64,000 nucleotides of DNA from positions 558,001 through 622,000 of the forward strand of contig NZ_BMQT01000002.1 in assembly GCF_014648255.1 (NCBI RefSeq), in the 5' to 3' direction. The notes under the pieces are model-generated. The model was not told the origin of the DNA, searched no databases, and was given only the letters and a program-made list of their open reading frames with translations. Below are positions 9,165-17,377 of this stretch, in pieces. Both the position numbers and the translations under genes were made by a program. Numbering within the stretch: position 1 is the first letter of the stretch; each line of letters starts with the position of its first letter. This stretch comes from Nocardioides albus. Its GTDB lineage: Bacteria; Actinomycetota; Actinomycetes; Propionibacteriales; Nocardioidaceae.

Positions 9165-10352
9165 ATGGTGCCGACGGCCCCCGGTAGGGGAGCGCTCCGA
9201 GGAATCCGCGTCCTCGAGCTCACCCACGCCATCGCAGGCCCTCACGCAGGACAGATGCTGGCTGACCACGGCGCTGATGTGATCAAGGTGGAGCCTCCGA
9301 CGGGCGAGCTGGCGCGTGGCGCCTACCCGCTCGTCGAGGGTGAGAGCATCTACTTCGCCACCCACAACCGTGGCAAGCGCAGCGTCGCCCTGAACCTGAA
9401 GTCGGCCGACGGGCTCGCCGCGCTCCGCGCCCTGATCGCGAACGCCGACGTGCTGTTGACCAACTACGCCGACGGCGTGCCCGACCGCCTCGGGTTCGGG
9501 TACGCCGCCGTGGCCGAACTGAACCCGTCGCTGGTGATGACCCACATCACTGGCTTCGGGCCCGACGCCGACTGGGCACCGCCCGTCGCCTTCGATGGCG
9601 TCATCCAGGCAATGAGCGGGATCGCCGACCTCACTGGTCACCCCGGCTCGACGGCCACCTTCAGCGGAGTCTTCCCCGCCGATCACCTGGCGTCTTACCA
9701 CGCCGTGCTCGGCACCATGTTGGCTTTGCGCGAGCGCTCACTCACCGGCACCGGCCAGCTGGTGCCGGTCAGCATGCTCGACTCCTACCAGACGCTGATG
9801 GCACACGAGGTCGGGCTGGTGGCCGAAGGCACTCCGAGTACGCGAGTCGGCAACACGGTGCCCGGCGCCTTCGCAGACGTCTTCCCCGCACGCGACGGTG
9901 CGGTCTTCATCTCGCCGCTCGGCCAGCCGACCTGGGAGCGCTTCTGGAGCGCACTCGGTGAGCGCAGGGTCGTCGAGGAGGTGGCGTACGCAGATTCCTT
10001 GGGATCGGAGTATGAGGACCTTCGCGACACCGTCGTGACGTGGGTTGCTGAGCACTCAGTCGCCGAGGTCTGCGCTGTGATGAACGAGGCACGAGTGCCG
10101 CACGGTCCGATGACGACGGCGGCCGACGCGGTCACCGCGATGGCCCAGCCTCACCGTGACCGGATCCGCGAGGTCACCACGCCGTCCGGTCGCCGGGTGT
10201 CCACCCCGGCGCCGCCGCTACGCACCGGCCTGGTCGACCACCACCTCACCATGCGGATACCGGCGATCGGCGAACACACCGCCGAGGTGCTCGAGCCGGT
10301 GCTCGAGCCCGACCTGCTCATGCGCGTACTCGAGGCGGCGGACTCGGTCTGA
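9165..10352 (+). CDS. CaiB/BaiF family CoA transferase (family III)
   Basis: The product is a 395-aa enzyme that moves CoA between an acyl-CoA donor and a carboxylic acid. The N-terminal GIRVLELTHAIAGPHAGQML and DHGADVIKVEPP are classical for the family, and the FDGVIQAMSG stretch places the expected catalytic aspartate at Asp144. ATG at 9165 is preceded by GGAAGGGG, and the longer frame would run into the permease. It is the last gene of the plus-strand ligase/importer operon and offers an ATP-free route to activate substrate, alongside the ligase at 1922. Donor and acceptor are unknown; racemase activity, seen in some relatives, cannot be excluded. Confidence 0.9.
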   Translation: MVPTAPGRGALRGIRVLELTHAIAGPHAGQMLADHGADVIKVEPPTGELARGAYPLVEGESIYFATHNRGKRSVALNLKSADGLAALRALIANADVLLTNYADGVPDRLGFGYAAVAELNPSLVMTHITGFGPDADWAPPVAFDGVIQAMSGIADLTGHPGSTATFSGVFPADHLASYHAVLGTMLALRERSLTGTGQLVPVSMLDSYQTLMAHEVGLVAEGTPSTRVGNTVPGAFADVFPARDGAVFISPLGQPTWERFWSALGERRVVEEVAYADSLGSEYEDLRDTVVTWVAEHSVAEVCAVMNEARVPHGPMTTAADAVTAMAQPHRDRIREVTTPSGRRVSTPAPPLRTGLVDHHLTMRIPAIGEHTAEVLEPVLEPDLLMRVLEAADSV

Positions 10353-10389
10353 ACCAGCCGGGGCAACACCCGGTGCCACGGACAACAAT

Positions 10390-10418
10390 GGGGCGTCGGG
10401 CCTGCAGCCCGACGCCCC
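10390..10418. terminator. Bidirectional hairpin terminator
   Basis: GGGGCGTCGGGC (10390-10401) and GCCCGACGCCCC (10407-10418) form a perfect 12-bp stem with a 5-nt loop. It sits between the convergent CoA transferase and acyl-CoA dehydrogenase genes and would serve both. No U-tract is evident, as is usual in high-GC actinobacteria. Confidence 0.75.
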
Positions 10419-10457
10419 GCCACGCGTCTCAGTCATACGCCCCCATGGGGTGCTTGC

Positions 10458-11684
10458 TCACTGGGCGGGGACCCGCGGCTCGCGCGGCATCCCGAGCACG
10501 CGTTCGGCAAGAAGGTTGCGTTGGATCTCGGAGGTGCCGGCGAAGATCGTGCTGGCACGGCCGTTGAGGAAGCCGGTGACCCAGCCGGCAGAGTCCTGCG
10601 GCGCACCGGGGGCGTCCGGCCCATCGGGGATCACGGGGCGGCGGCCAGTCGGGATCAGCGCCTCCTCGCCGAGGAGGTCCATGCTGAGCTCCGCGACTAC
10701 CCGGTGGTACTCCGACCAGTAGAGCTTGTTGAGCGCGGCCTCGGGCCCGATCGGCCGGCCAGCGAGATTGTCGGTGAGTGCCTTGTAGCCCATCAGGCGC
10801 ATCGCCAGCACGCGTGCGCGACACCAGGCGAGTCGCTCACGGATCGCTGAGTCGCCCGCGCGGCCGCGCTGACGTGCCAGGTCCGTGAGCCGGTCCAGCT
10901 CCTCGTCGAAGCGCACCGCCAGGGTCGCTGCGGCGCCGCCACGTTCAAACTCGAGCAGTGCGGTGGCGACCTTCCAGCCGTCACCGGGTTTGCCGATGGT
11001 GTTCTCGACTCCGGTGACGGCGTCGGTGAAGAAGGTCTCGTTGAAGTCGGCCTCACCGGAGATCTGCTTGATCGGGCGGCGCTCGACTCCGGGCTGGTCG
11101 AGGGGGCACGCGAGCAGGGTCAGACCACGGTGCTTGGGCGCATCGGGGTCTGTGCGCACGAGCACGAAGATCCAGTCAGCCTTGTGTGCGAGCGAGGTCC
11201 AGATCTTCTGCCCGTTGATCCGCCAGACGTCGCCGTCCTGCACCGCGGTGGTCTTAGCGCCGGCGAGGTCGGATCCTGATCCCGGTTCCGAGTAGCCCTG
11301 GCACCACTTGTCCACGCCGCTGATGATGCGGGGGAGGAAGCGCTGCTTCTGTTCCTCGGTGCCGAAAGCGAGAAGGGTGTTTCCGAACATCTGCAGGCCG
11401 AACACGTCGTTGCCGACACCTAGCGGGAGACCGGCGCGGGTCAGCTCCTCGGCGACGGCGACATGATACTCCGGCGATAGGCCGCCGCCGCCGTACTCCT
11501 TGGGATAGGAGACGGCGATGTAGCCCGCTTCGTAGAGTTGGCGGCGGATGTCCTCGGAGAACTTCTCGAACTCGGCGAGCTCGAGCTGGCCGCTGCCTGC
11601 GAAGTCGTCGGGCAAGATGCTGCGTAGGAAGTCGCCCAGGGTGCGCTGGTATTCCTGCACATCGGGGTTGAAGAATGGCTCCAC
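10458..11684 (-). CDS. Acyl-CoA dehydrogenase, probable catalytic subunit of a heteromeric pair
   Basis: This 408-aa FAD flavoenzyme should introduce an alpha,beta double bond in an acyl-CoA. Landmarks are YSEPGSGSDLAG (131-142), INGQKIWTS (156-164) and the C-terminal IFAGTSEIQRNLLAERVLGM. The spot occupied by the catalytic Glu in medium-chain enzymes (YEGT) is alanine here (FAGT), but LLEFER offers Glu247 at the alternative position used by isovaleryl-CoA and several FadE-type enzymes. It is downstream of a second, shorter dehydrogenase that lacks this Glu, the arrangement of the alpha2beta2 ChsE-type (FadE) dehydrogenases that act on bulky steroid side chains. That analogy is inference. Confidence 0.88.
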   Translation of the reverse strand: MEPFFNPDVQEYQRTLGDFLRSILPDDFAGSGQLELAEFEKFSEDIRRQLYEAGYIAVSYPKEYGGGGLSPEYHVAVAEELTRAGLPLGVGNDVFGLQMFGNTLLAFGTEEQKQRFLPRIISGVDKWCQGYSEPGSGSDLAGAKTTAVQDGDVWRINGQKIWTSLAHKADWIFVLVRTDPDAPKHRGLTLLACPLDQPGVERRPIKQISGEADFNETFFTDAVTGVENTIGKPGDGWKVATALLEFERGGAAATLAVRFDEELDRLTDLARQRGRAGDSAIRERLAWCRARVLAMRLMGYKALTDNLAGRPIGPEAALNKLYWSEYHRVVAELSMDLLGEEALIPTGRRPVIPDGPDAPGAPQDSAGWVTGFLNGRASTIFAGTSEIQRNLLAERVLGMPREPRVPAQ

Positions 11685-11723
11685 GATGATCTCCTGATCG
11701 GTCGAGTCCGTGACGGGCAGCGG

Positions 11724-12836
11724 TCAGATATGCAGCAGGTCGGCGACGCGCGCCCGGTGCGCCGCGGCATCCTCGAAAAGGGCCGCGTCGGCCTTGGCAC
11801 GGCGCAGGTACAGGTGCGCGTGGTGCTCCCAGGTGAAGCCGATGCCACCGTGGATCTGGATGTTGGAGCCGGATGCCTGGTAGGCGGCGTCGGCGGCGGC
11901 CTGCTTCGCCATGGAGGCTGCGGCGCTGGCGTCGGGTGTACCCGCACCGAGGGCGAACGCGGCGTAGCGGGCGAGCATGCGAGCGGTTTCGAGCTCGACG
12001 AGCGTGTTGGCACAGTGGTGCTTCACGGCCTGGAAGGAGCCGATCGGACGGCCGAACTGGTCGCGGTCTTTGCTCCATGCAACGGACTGGTCCAGGCATG
12101 CGCCGGCGAGGCCGACCAGTTCGGCCGCCAAAGCCACCGAGGCGGAGTCGAGGAGGTGTTGGTGGGCGGCGTCGGCATCTGCCGGTGCGATCACCATCCG
12201 TCCCGGGGCGCGGGTAAGGGACAGGTGGCCGATCTCGCGGGCTAGATCGAGACCTTCGGCAGCGCGAGCCTCGACTCCATCTGTGTCCTGGTCGACTGCG
12301 AACCAGGCCGGACCGTCGACGGTGCGAGCCCGGACCAGCAGTGTCGTGGCGGTCGCGACGTCGGTGACGAACCTCTTCTCGCCGCTGAGCACCCAGCCGC
12401 CGCTGGCGGTGGCCTCGGCGCGGGTGCTGGTACCCGGCGCCTCCCAGCTCCCTTGCTCTTCGCGGAGAGCGACCGTGAGAATGCGGCTGCCGGAGGACAC
12501 GTCGGGCAGGAGCTCAGCCTGCACCTCCTTGGGCGCGAGCCCAAGAAGGTGAGTGCCGAGGAAGGTGGAGAGGTAGGGGCCGGCGTACATCTCGCGACCC
12601 ATCTCCTCGAGCACGATGGCGGCTTCCAGGGTGCCGGCGCCGGAGCCGCCGTGCTCCTCGTCGATCGTGAGGCCGGTGAGCCCGAGTTGTTCGGCCAGTT
12701 GGCGCCACAAGCCGGGATCGAAGACGTAGCCGTCGCGCGAAATGCGCTGACGCTGTCCCTGACCGGCGTGGGTGCTGAGGAAGTCTCGGACGAAATGACG
12801 CAGGTCGTCCTGCTCTTGGGTGAACGAGAACCGCAT
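11724..12836 (-). CDS. Acyl-CoA dehydrogenase, probable partner subunit
   Basis: This 370-aa acyl-CoA dehydrogenase fold starts MRFSFTQEQDDLRHFVRDFL and ends with QIHGGIGFTWEHHAHLYLRRA. At the position where the neighbouring protein has LLEFER it reads LLDSAS, so the candidate catalytic Glu is absent, consistent with a structural or FAD-sharing subunit. The start at 12836 has GAAGGCGG upstream; the longer frame to 12893 would enter the operator region. It is transcribed first, 39 bp ahead of its partner, and diverges from the enoyl-CoA hydratase at 12939. Confidence 0.87.
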   Translation of the reverse strand: MRFSFTQEQDDLRHFVRDFLSTHAGQGQRQRISRDGYVFDPGLWRQLAEQLGLTGLTIDEEHGGSGAGTLEAAIVLEEMGREMYAGPYLSTFLGTHLLGLAPKEVQAELLPDVSSGSRILTVALREEQGSWEAPGTSTRAEATASGGWVLSGEKRFVTDVATATTLLVRARTVDGPAWFAVDQDTDGVEARAAEGLDLAREIGHLSLTRAPGRMVIAPADADAAHQHLLDSASVALAAELVGLAGACLDQSVAWSKDRDQFGRPIGSFQAVKHHCANTLVELETARMLARYAAFALGAGTPDASAAASMAKQAAADAAYQASGSNIQIHGGIGFTWEHHAHLYLRRAKADAALFEDAAAHRARVADLLHI

Positions 12837-12903
12837 TCGGTGCCGCCTTCGGAGAGGGTGTCGTGGAATGAGCTCTGGCGTGACACTAACCACAATCTGA
12901 GGG

Positions 12904-12931
12904 TGACGTCAACTTTAAATTGAGCTACTGT
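12904..12931. promoter_or_regulatory. Shared operator-like site and leaderless promoter in a divergent gap
   Basis: TGACGTCA (12904-12911) overlaps an odd-centred dyad TCAACTTTAAATTGA (12909-12923). This is followed by a TACTGT -10 box (12926-12931) that ends 7 nt before the GTG start at 12939, so the hydratase mRNA is probably leaderless. The dyad would sit between the -35 and -10 regions. The site also serves the divergent dehydrogenase pair. Confidence 0.55.
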
Positions 12932-12938
12932 CGTACGC

Positions 12939-13742
12939 GTGACCTCCTCATCGACCGTGCTGCTCGAGCGGGACGCCACTGGCGTCGCGACGATTCGCCT
13001 CAACCGCCCTGAACGCCTCAACGCAATGAACGATGAACTTCTTGACCGGCTCGTCGAATGCGTCGAAAGGACAGTCGACGATCCAGCGGTCCGTGTCATC
13101 GTGGTGACCGGGGTCGGCCGCGGCTTCTGCGTCGGCGGCGATCTCCAGGGTTTCAAGGACGACGGCGCTAAGCCCGGCCCCACCCCCGAGGAGCAGTACG
13201 CGGCCCTTCGGAAGCGCGTCCACCTGATCGAACTCCTGCGAGCCTCGCCCGCCGCGAGCGTCGCCGCCGTCAACGGTGCCTGTGCCGGCGCGGGGCTGGG
13301 TCTAGCACTCGCCTGTGACCTCCGGGTCGCGCGCGAAGGTGCCGTTTTCCGCAGCGCCTTCCTCGCCGCCGGCCTCTCCGGTGACTTTGCCGGCAGTTGG
13401 CTGCTGACAAGGATGTTGGGGGAGGCCAAAGCGAAGGAGATCTATCTACTCGATCACAAGATCTCCGCTGCCGAGGCCGCACGGCTGGGAATGGTCACGG
13501 CGGTGCATCCGGCGGTCCGGTTCGAGACAGAGGTCCAAGCTCTGGCCGCTCGACTGGCCGCTACAGCACCCATCGCACTAGCGAACATCAAGCGCAACCT
13601 GGCCGACGCGAGCAACCTCAGCCTGGCCGATTTCTGCGACGTCGAGTCCCAGCGTCACATCGACAGTTACCGCACCGAGGACCGGGCCGAGGCCGCTGCG
13701 GCTTTCCTTGAACGACGCACGCCGGTCTTCAGCGGCCGCTGA
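12939..13742 (+). CDS. Enoyl-CoA hydratase/isomerase (crotonase) family protein
   Basis: This 267-aa crotonase-fold enzyme has the oxyanion-hole motif GRGFCVGGDLQGF and the second hydrogen-bond segment CAGAGLGLALACDL. In the catalytic loop it reads GLSGDFAGSWLL, placing Asp149 where hydratases usually have a Glu. An aspartate there is also seen in PaaG-like isomerases, so isomerisation is as likely as hydration. It is probably translated from a leaderless mRNA (GTG 7 nt after TACTGT) and cotranscribed with the next crotonase. Confidence 0.88.
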   Translation: MTSSSTVLLERDATGVATIRLNRPERLNAMNDELLDRLVECVERTVDDPAVRVIVVTGVGRGFCVGGDLQGFKDDGAKPGPTPEEQYAALRKRVHLIELLRASPAASVAAVNGACAGAGLGLALACDLRVAREGAVFRSAFLAAGLSGDFAGSWLLTRMLGEAKAKEIYLLDHKISAAEAARLGMVTAVHPAVRFETEVQALAARLAATAPIALANIKRNLADASNLSLADFCDVESQRHIDSYRTEDRAEAAAAFLERRTPVFSGR

Positions 13743-13789
13743 ACTGGCGTCGCCCGGACGTATCCACCCCCCATAGCCGAGGAGCACCG

Positions 13790-14590
13790 ATGGACTACCA
13801 GCACATCCGCTACGAGACGCTCGAGCCCGGCATCGCCCAACTGACCCTCAACCGGCCCGAGCGGATGAACGCCTACGACGTGGTGACAGCACGCGAGTGC
13901 GTGGACGCACTGGCCCGCTACGCGTCCGACGATGAGCAGCGCGTGTTGATCGTGACGGGGGAGGGGCGCGGCTTCTGCTCGGGAGGAGATCTGCGCAGTC
14001 ACGCCGACGAGGAGATCGCCAGTGGTCGGATGATCGGCCATGCCACCGTCATGCGCGAGGGCTTCCACGCTCTCACTCGGTCTATGCGCCAGTTGACCAA
14101 ACCGACTATCGCCATGGTCAACGGCCCCGCGGTCGCGGGCGGACTCACCCTGGCCCTGCTGTGCGACCTGCGCATCGCCAGCGACCGCGCCACACTGGGC
14201 GACACCTCCGGTAATGCCGGTCTGCTGCCTGATGAGGGCGGTGCCTGGCTCTTCCCCCGCTTCCTCGGCTTGGAGAAGGCCCTTCGGATGACCTACCTCG
14301 GAGAGGTGTACGACGCAGAGGAGGCCCTCCGGCTCGGGCTGGTCGGTGAGGTCGTTCCGCATGACGACTTGAGCGACCACACCCTCGCGTTGGCCCGCGG
14401 GATCGCCGGGCGCGCCCCGCTCGCAGTGCGCCTGGCCAAGCGAATGATGGTACGCGGCCTGGAAGAGACGCTCGATGCCTCGCTCGATCACGCAGAGATC
14501 GCGGTTACCATCACCAACGATTCCGAGGACGTCCAGGAGGGTGTGAAGGCGTTTCTCGACAAGCGGGAGCCCGTCTTCCGCGGTCGCTGA
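13790..14590 (+). CDS. Enoyl-CoA hydratase/isomerase (crotonase) family protein
   Basis: This 266-aa crotonase is the second of the plus-strand pair. It has GRGFCSGGDLRSH and AVAGGLTLALLCDL as CoA-binding and oxyanion-hole stretches, and GLLPDEGGAWLFPR with Asp148 at the catalytic loop, again PaaG/isomerase-like rather than classic hydratase. GAGGAGCACCG precedes the ATG. The 47-bp gap from the previous gene suggests one transcript. Exact reaction unknown. Confidence 0.88.
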   Translation: MDYQHIRYETLEPGIAQLTLNRPERMNAYDVVTARECVDALARYASDDEQRVLIVTGEGRGFCSGGDLRSHADEEIASGRMIGHATVMREGFHALTRSMRQLTKPTIAMVNGPAVAGGLTLALLCDLRIASDRATLGDTSGNAGLLPDEGGAWLFPRFLGLEKALRMTYLGEVYDAEEALRLGLVGEVVPHDDLSDHTLALARGIAGRAPLAVRLAKRMMVRGLEETLDASLDHAEIAVTITNDSEDVQEGVKAFLDKREPVFRGR

Positions 14591-14597
14591 GCTGAGG

Positions 14598-14638
14598 ACG
14601 TAAGTGGGCCCGGGACTGACGCCCGGGCCCACTTACGT
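14598..14638. terminator. Strong bidirectional hairpin terminator
   Basis: ACGTAAGTGGGCCCGGG (14598-14614) and its exact reverse complement (14622-14638) make a perfect 17-bp stem around a 7-nt loop (ACTGACG). It lies between the convergent crotonase and permease genes. On each strand the hairpin is followed only by mixed sequence, so it is likely an intrinsic terminator of the actinobacterial type lacking a U-tract. Confidence 0.85.
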
Positions 14639-14648
14639 AGCGCAGGAC

Positions 14649-15506
14649 TCAGCCCACGTCGAGTCCGGCCCGAATTGCGTCGCCGATCCGGCTGATCGAG
14701 AACGCCGCTGTCGCGATCAGCAGTCCCGGGATCACGGTGGCGAAGGGCGCCTGGGTGAAGAACAGATAGACGTCGGCGAGGTCGCCACCCCACGACGGGT
14801 TCGGCGGAGTGATCCCGAGGCCGAGAAAGCCGAGGGCAGCCTGCACGATGAGGCAGAGACTGGCCAGGCCGCAGACCTGGACGAGCACTGGCCCGAAGGC
14901 GTTCGGTAGCACATGTCGCACGGCGGCACGCAAGTCGGACACTCCGAGAGCGCGTGCGGCCCGTAGGTAGTTCGAGCGTCGGATCGGGATGATGTTGCTG
15001 CGCAGTAGCATCGCGATGCTGGGCGAGAAGATCACTCCGACAGCGATCATCGACATCGTCAGGCCCGAGCCGACGACGCCGGTGATCGCCACTGCCAAGA
15101 CGAGCCCGGGGATGGAGAGGAAGGCGTCGGCGACGCGCATGCTGATCTCGTCGGCCACGCCGCCGACGTAGCCGGCGGCCAAGCCCCACGGGATACCGAT
15201 GGCAAGCATCGTCAGCACGGCGACGGCGGTGCCACGGAAGGCCGCGGTGGCGCCGAACATAGCCCGGCTGAGGACGTCGCGGCCGACCTGGTCGGTGCCA
15301 AGCCAATGCGCTGCCGACGGGCCTGCCAGGGTGTTGGCCGAGTTGGTCTGGAGCGGGTCGTGGGGTGCCAGCCAGGGTGCGAGCAGCCCGATCAGGACCA
15401 TCGCCACAACGACCGCTGCGGCGATGATCGAGCCGGGCGTCCATGCCTTCTTGCGGCGTACGCGGGCACGGGTCGTGGCTTTGGTGGGGAGTGAGATGGC
15501 GCTCAT
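14649..15506 (-). CDS. ABC transporter permease (DppC type), second importer
   Basis: This 285-aa membrane permease carries the DppC block HWLGTDQVGRDVLSRAMFGA after the first helix and a coupling loop with YLRAARALGVSDLRAAVRHV. It is the last gene of a five-gene minus-strand importer operon (ATPase, binding protein, ATPase, DppB, DppC). Its start overlaps the DppB stop by 4 bp (ATGA). Sequence divergence from the plus-strand DppC argues against a recent duplication. Confidence 0.92.
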   Translation of the reverse strand: MSAISLPTKATTRARVRRKKAWTPGSIIAAAVVVAMVLIGLLAPWLAPHDPLQTNSANTLAGPSAAHWLGTDQVGRDVLSRAMFGATAAFRGTAVAVLTMLAIGIPWGLAAGYVGGVADEISMRVADAFLSIPGLVLAVAITGVVGSGLTMSMIAVGVIFSPSIAMLLRSNIIPIRRSNYLRAARALGVSDLRAAVRHVLPNAFGPVLVQVCGLASLCLIVQAALGFLGLGITPPNPSWGGDLADVYLFFTQAPFATVIPGLLIATAAFSISRIGDAIRAGLDVG

Positions 15507-16456
15507 GTGGTGGCTTCCTTCCTGCGTCGCGGATCAAGCGCCGTGAGCACGAGGTCGGCGATGAGGGAGAGCAGGACGACGGCGACCGACATCAGCAGCA
15601 CGATGGCTTGCAGCGAGGGGTAGTCGCGGAAGTGGACGGCGTCGACGATCGCGGACCCGAGCCCTGGCAGTACGAAGACGACGTCGATGATCACCAGCTC
15701 GCCGACCAGGGTCGCGGCGAGGAAGGGCATGAAAGACACTACCGGCCCGATCGCGTTCTTCAGCGCGAGGTCGAAGTAGACCCGGCGCGAGCTGATACCC
15801 ATGGCCCACGCTGTGCGTACATATGGACTCTCCAGCGCCGCCACCATCGTGCTGCGCACGTGACGAGTCATCAGGGCTGTGCTTGGTAGGGCGATGAGGA
15901 CCACCGGCATCGCGATGGAAGACAGATGCGGGACCAGGCCGTCGGCGAGCGGCGTGTATCCGTTGACCGGCAGGATCCGTAGCGCGACTCCGAGGATCCC
16001 GGCCACGATGGTGGCGAACCAGAAGACCGGAAGAGAGACGCCGATGCCGGTCGCGGCGAAGACGAGGCGGCCGAGCCGCGTGCTGCGATGGATCGCGGCG
16101 TACATGCCTATGGCGCCGCCTGCGAGGATCGCCAGTAGCATGCCGAGTCCGACGATCTCGACCGTCGAGGCTAGCCGCGGTCCGATCACGTCGGAGACGG
16201 GGAGGCCAGTGGCGTACGACGTGCCGAGATCGCCGCGGAGCATTCCTCCCAGCCAGCTGAAGTATTGCTGCCAGATCGGCTGGTCGAGGCCGTAACGCTC
16301 GTTGATCATCTTGATCGTATCGGGGTTGTCGGAGCCGCCCAGCAGGGCATCGGCCGGTCCGCCGGGGATGATCACGCGCAGAGCGAAGGTCAGGATCGTG
16401 ATCAGCAGGATGGTTGGAACCACCACCCGAAGCCGGCCGATCAGCACACGCGTCAC
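15503..16456 (-). CDS. ABC transporter permease (DppB type), second importer
   Basis: This 317-aa permease starts with a transmembrane helix running into RVIIPGGPADALLG, the DppB landmark, and has further helices and the coupling loop YVRTAWAMGISSRRVYF. GTG at 16456 overlaps the stop of the upstream ATPase by 4 bp (GTGA), so it is translationally coupled. Confidence 0.92.
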   Translation of the reverse strand: MTRVLIGRLRVVVPTILLITILTFALRVIIPGGPADALLGGSDNPDTIKMINERYGLDQPIWQQYFSWLGGMLRGDLGTSYATGLPVSDVIGPRLASTVEIVGLGMLLAILAGGAIGMYAAIHRSTRLGRLVFAATGIGVSLPVFWFATIVAGILGVALRILPVNGYTPLADGLVPHLSSIAMPVVLIALPSTALMTRHVRSTMVAALESPYVRTAWAMGISSRRVYFDLALKNAIGPVVSFMPFLAATLVGELVIIDVVFVLPGLGSAIVDAVHFRDYPSLQAIVLLMSVAVVLLSLIADLVLTALDPRRRKEATT

Positions 16457-17361
16457 GAGTGGCTCCCCTCAGCGATGCGTTCGGCGGCCGGCAGACTTGT
16501 GAGGTCCATGTCGAAGGACGGCATCTCGACGAACTCTGTGAGCTCGTGGCCGATACGCGGGATACTGTCGAGGAGTGCTCGGGTGTACGGGTGCTCGGGG
16601 GCCCGTATGACGTCGTCGGTCGAGCCACGCTCGACGACGCGTCCGCGGTACATCACAGCGAGCTCGTCGGAGATCTCCTCCAGCACACCGATGTCGTGGG
16701 AGATCAGCATGACCGCGAGCCGATGCTCGTCGGCCACCCTCCGGATGATCTCCATGACCTCGCGCTGCACGGTCACATCGAGGGCGGTGGTCGGCTCGTC
16801 GGCGAAGATCACGTCGGCACCGCAGACCAGGGCCATCGCGATCATCACCCGCTGGGCCATACCCCCCGAGAGCTCGTGCGGATAGCTGTTCAGCACCCGG
16901 TCGGTGTCGTCGAGGCGTACGTCACGCAGCGCGTCGACGACGAGTTCGTGGGCCTCGTCCTGGTTGCAGTCACGGTTGGCCCGCACGGCCAGGGTGAGTT
17001 GCTTGCGCACCTGGATCACCGGATTCAGGGCGGCGTTGGTCTCCTGGAAGATCATCGTCATCCCCGAGCCGCGCACCCTGGACAGAGTGCGCTGCCCGAC
17101 ACCCACTAGTTCTTGGTCGCGGAAGCGAATCGAGCCGGTGATGTGCGCTCCGGGCGGGGCAAGGCCGAGTGACGTCAGAGCAGTCATCGACTTGCCGCTG
17201 CCGGACTGGCCGGCCACGCCGAGAATGCGACCTTGCCAGAGGTCGAGGCTGACGCCGTTGACGGCTGGCTCGGCGGCGCCGAAGTCGACGATGAGGTCGC
17301 GGACCGAGAGTACCGGGCCGTCGGGAACACGGTGCGCGGCGGAGGAACTAGCGCGAGACAT
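16453..17361 (-). CDS. ABC transporter ATP-binding protein (DppD type), second importer
   Basis: This 302-aa ATPase has Walker A GQSGSGKS (51-58), a signature LSGGMAQR and Walker B VIFADEPTTALD. Walker A begins GQS rather than the GES seen in the first importer. It lacks the long cysteine-containing C-terminal extension of typical OppD proteins, ending soon after HPYTRALLDSIPR. The ATG at 17361 is supported by GGAG 9 nt upstream; the longer frame would overlap the binding-protein gene. Confidence 0.9.
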   Translation of the reverse strand: MSRASSSAAHRVPDGPVLSVRDLIVDFGAAEPAVNGVSLDLWQGRILGVAGQSGSGKSMTALTSLGLAPPGAHITGSIRFRDQELVGVGQRTLSRVRGSGMTMIFQETNAALNPVIQVRKQLTLAVRANRDCNQDEAHELVVDALRDVRLDDTDRVLNSYPHELSGGMAQRVMIAMALVCGADVIFADEPTTALDVTVQREVMEIIRRVADEHRLAVMLISHDIGVLEEISDELAVMYRGRVVERGSTDDVIRAPEHPYTRALLDSIPRIGHELTEFVEMPSFDMDLTSLPAAERIAEGSHS

Positions 17362-17377
17362 GGTGGGCTCCTGACCG

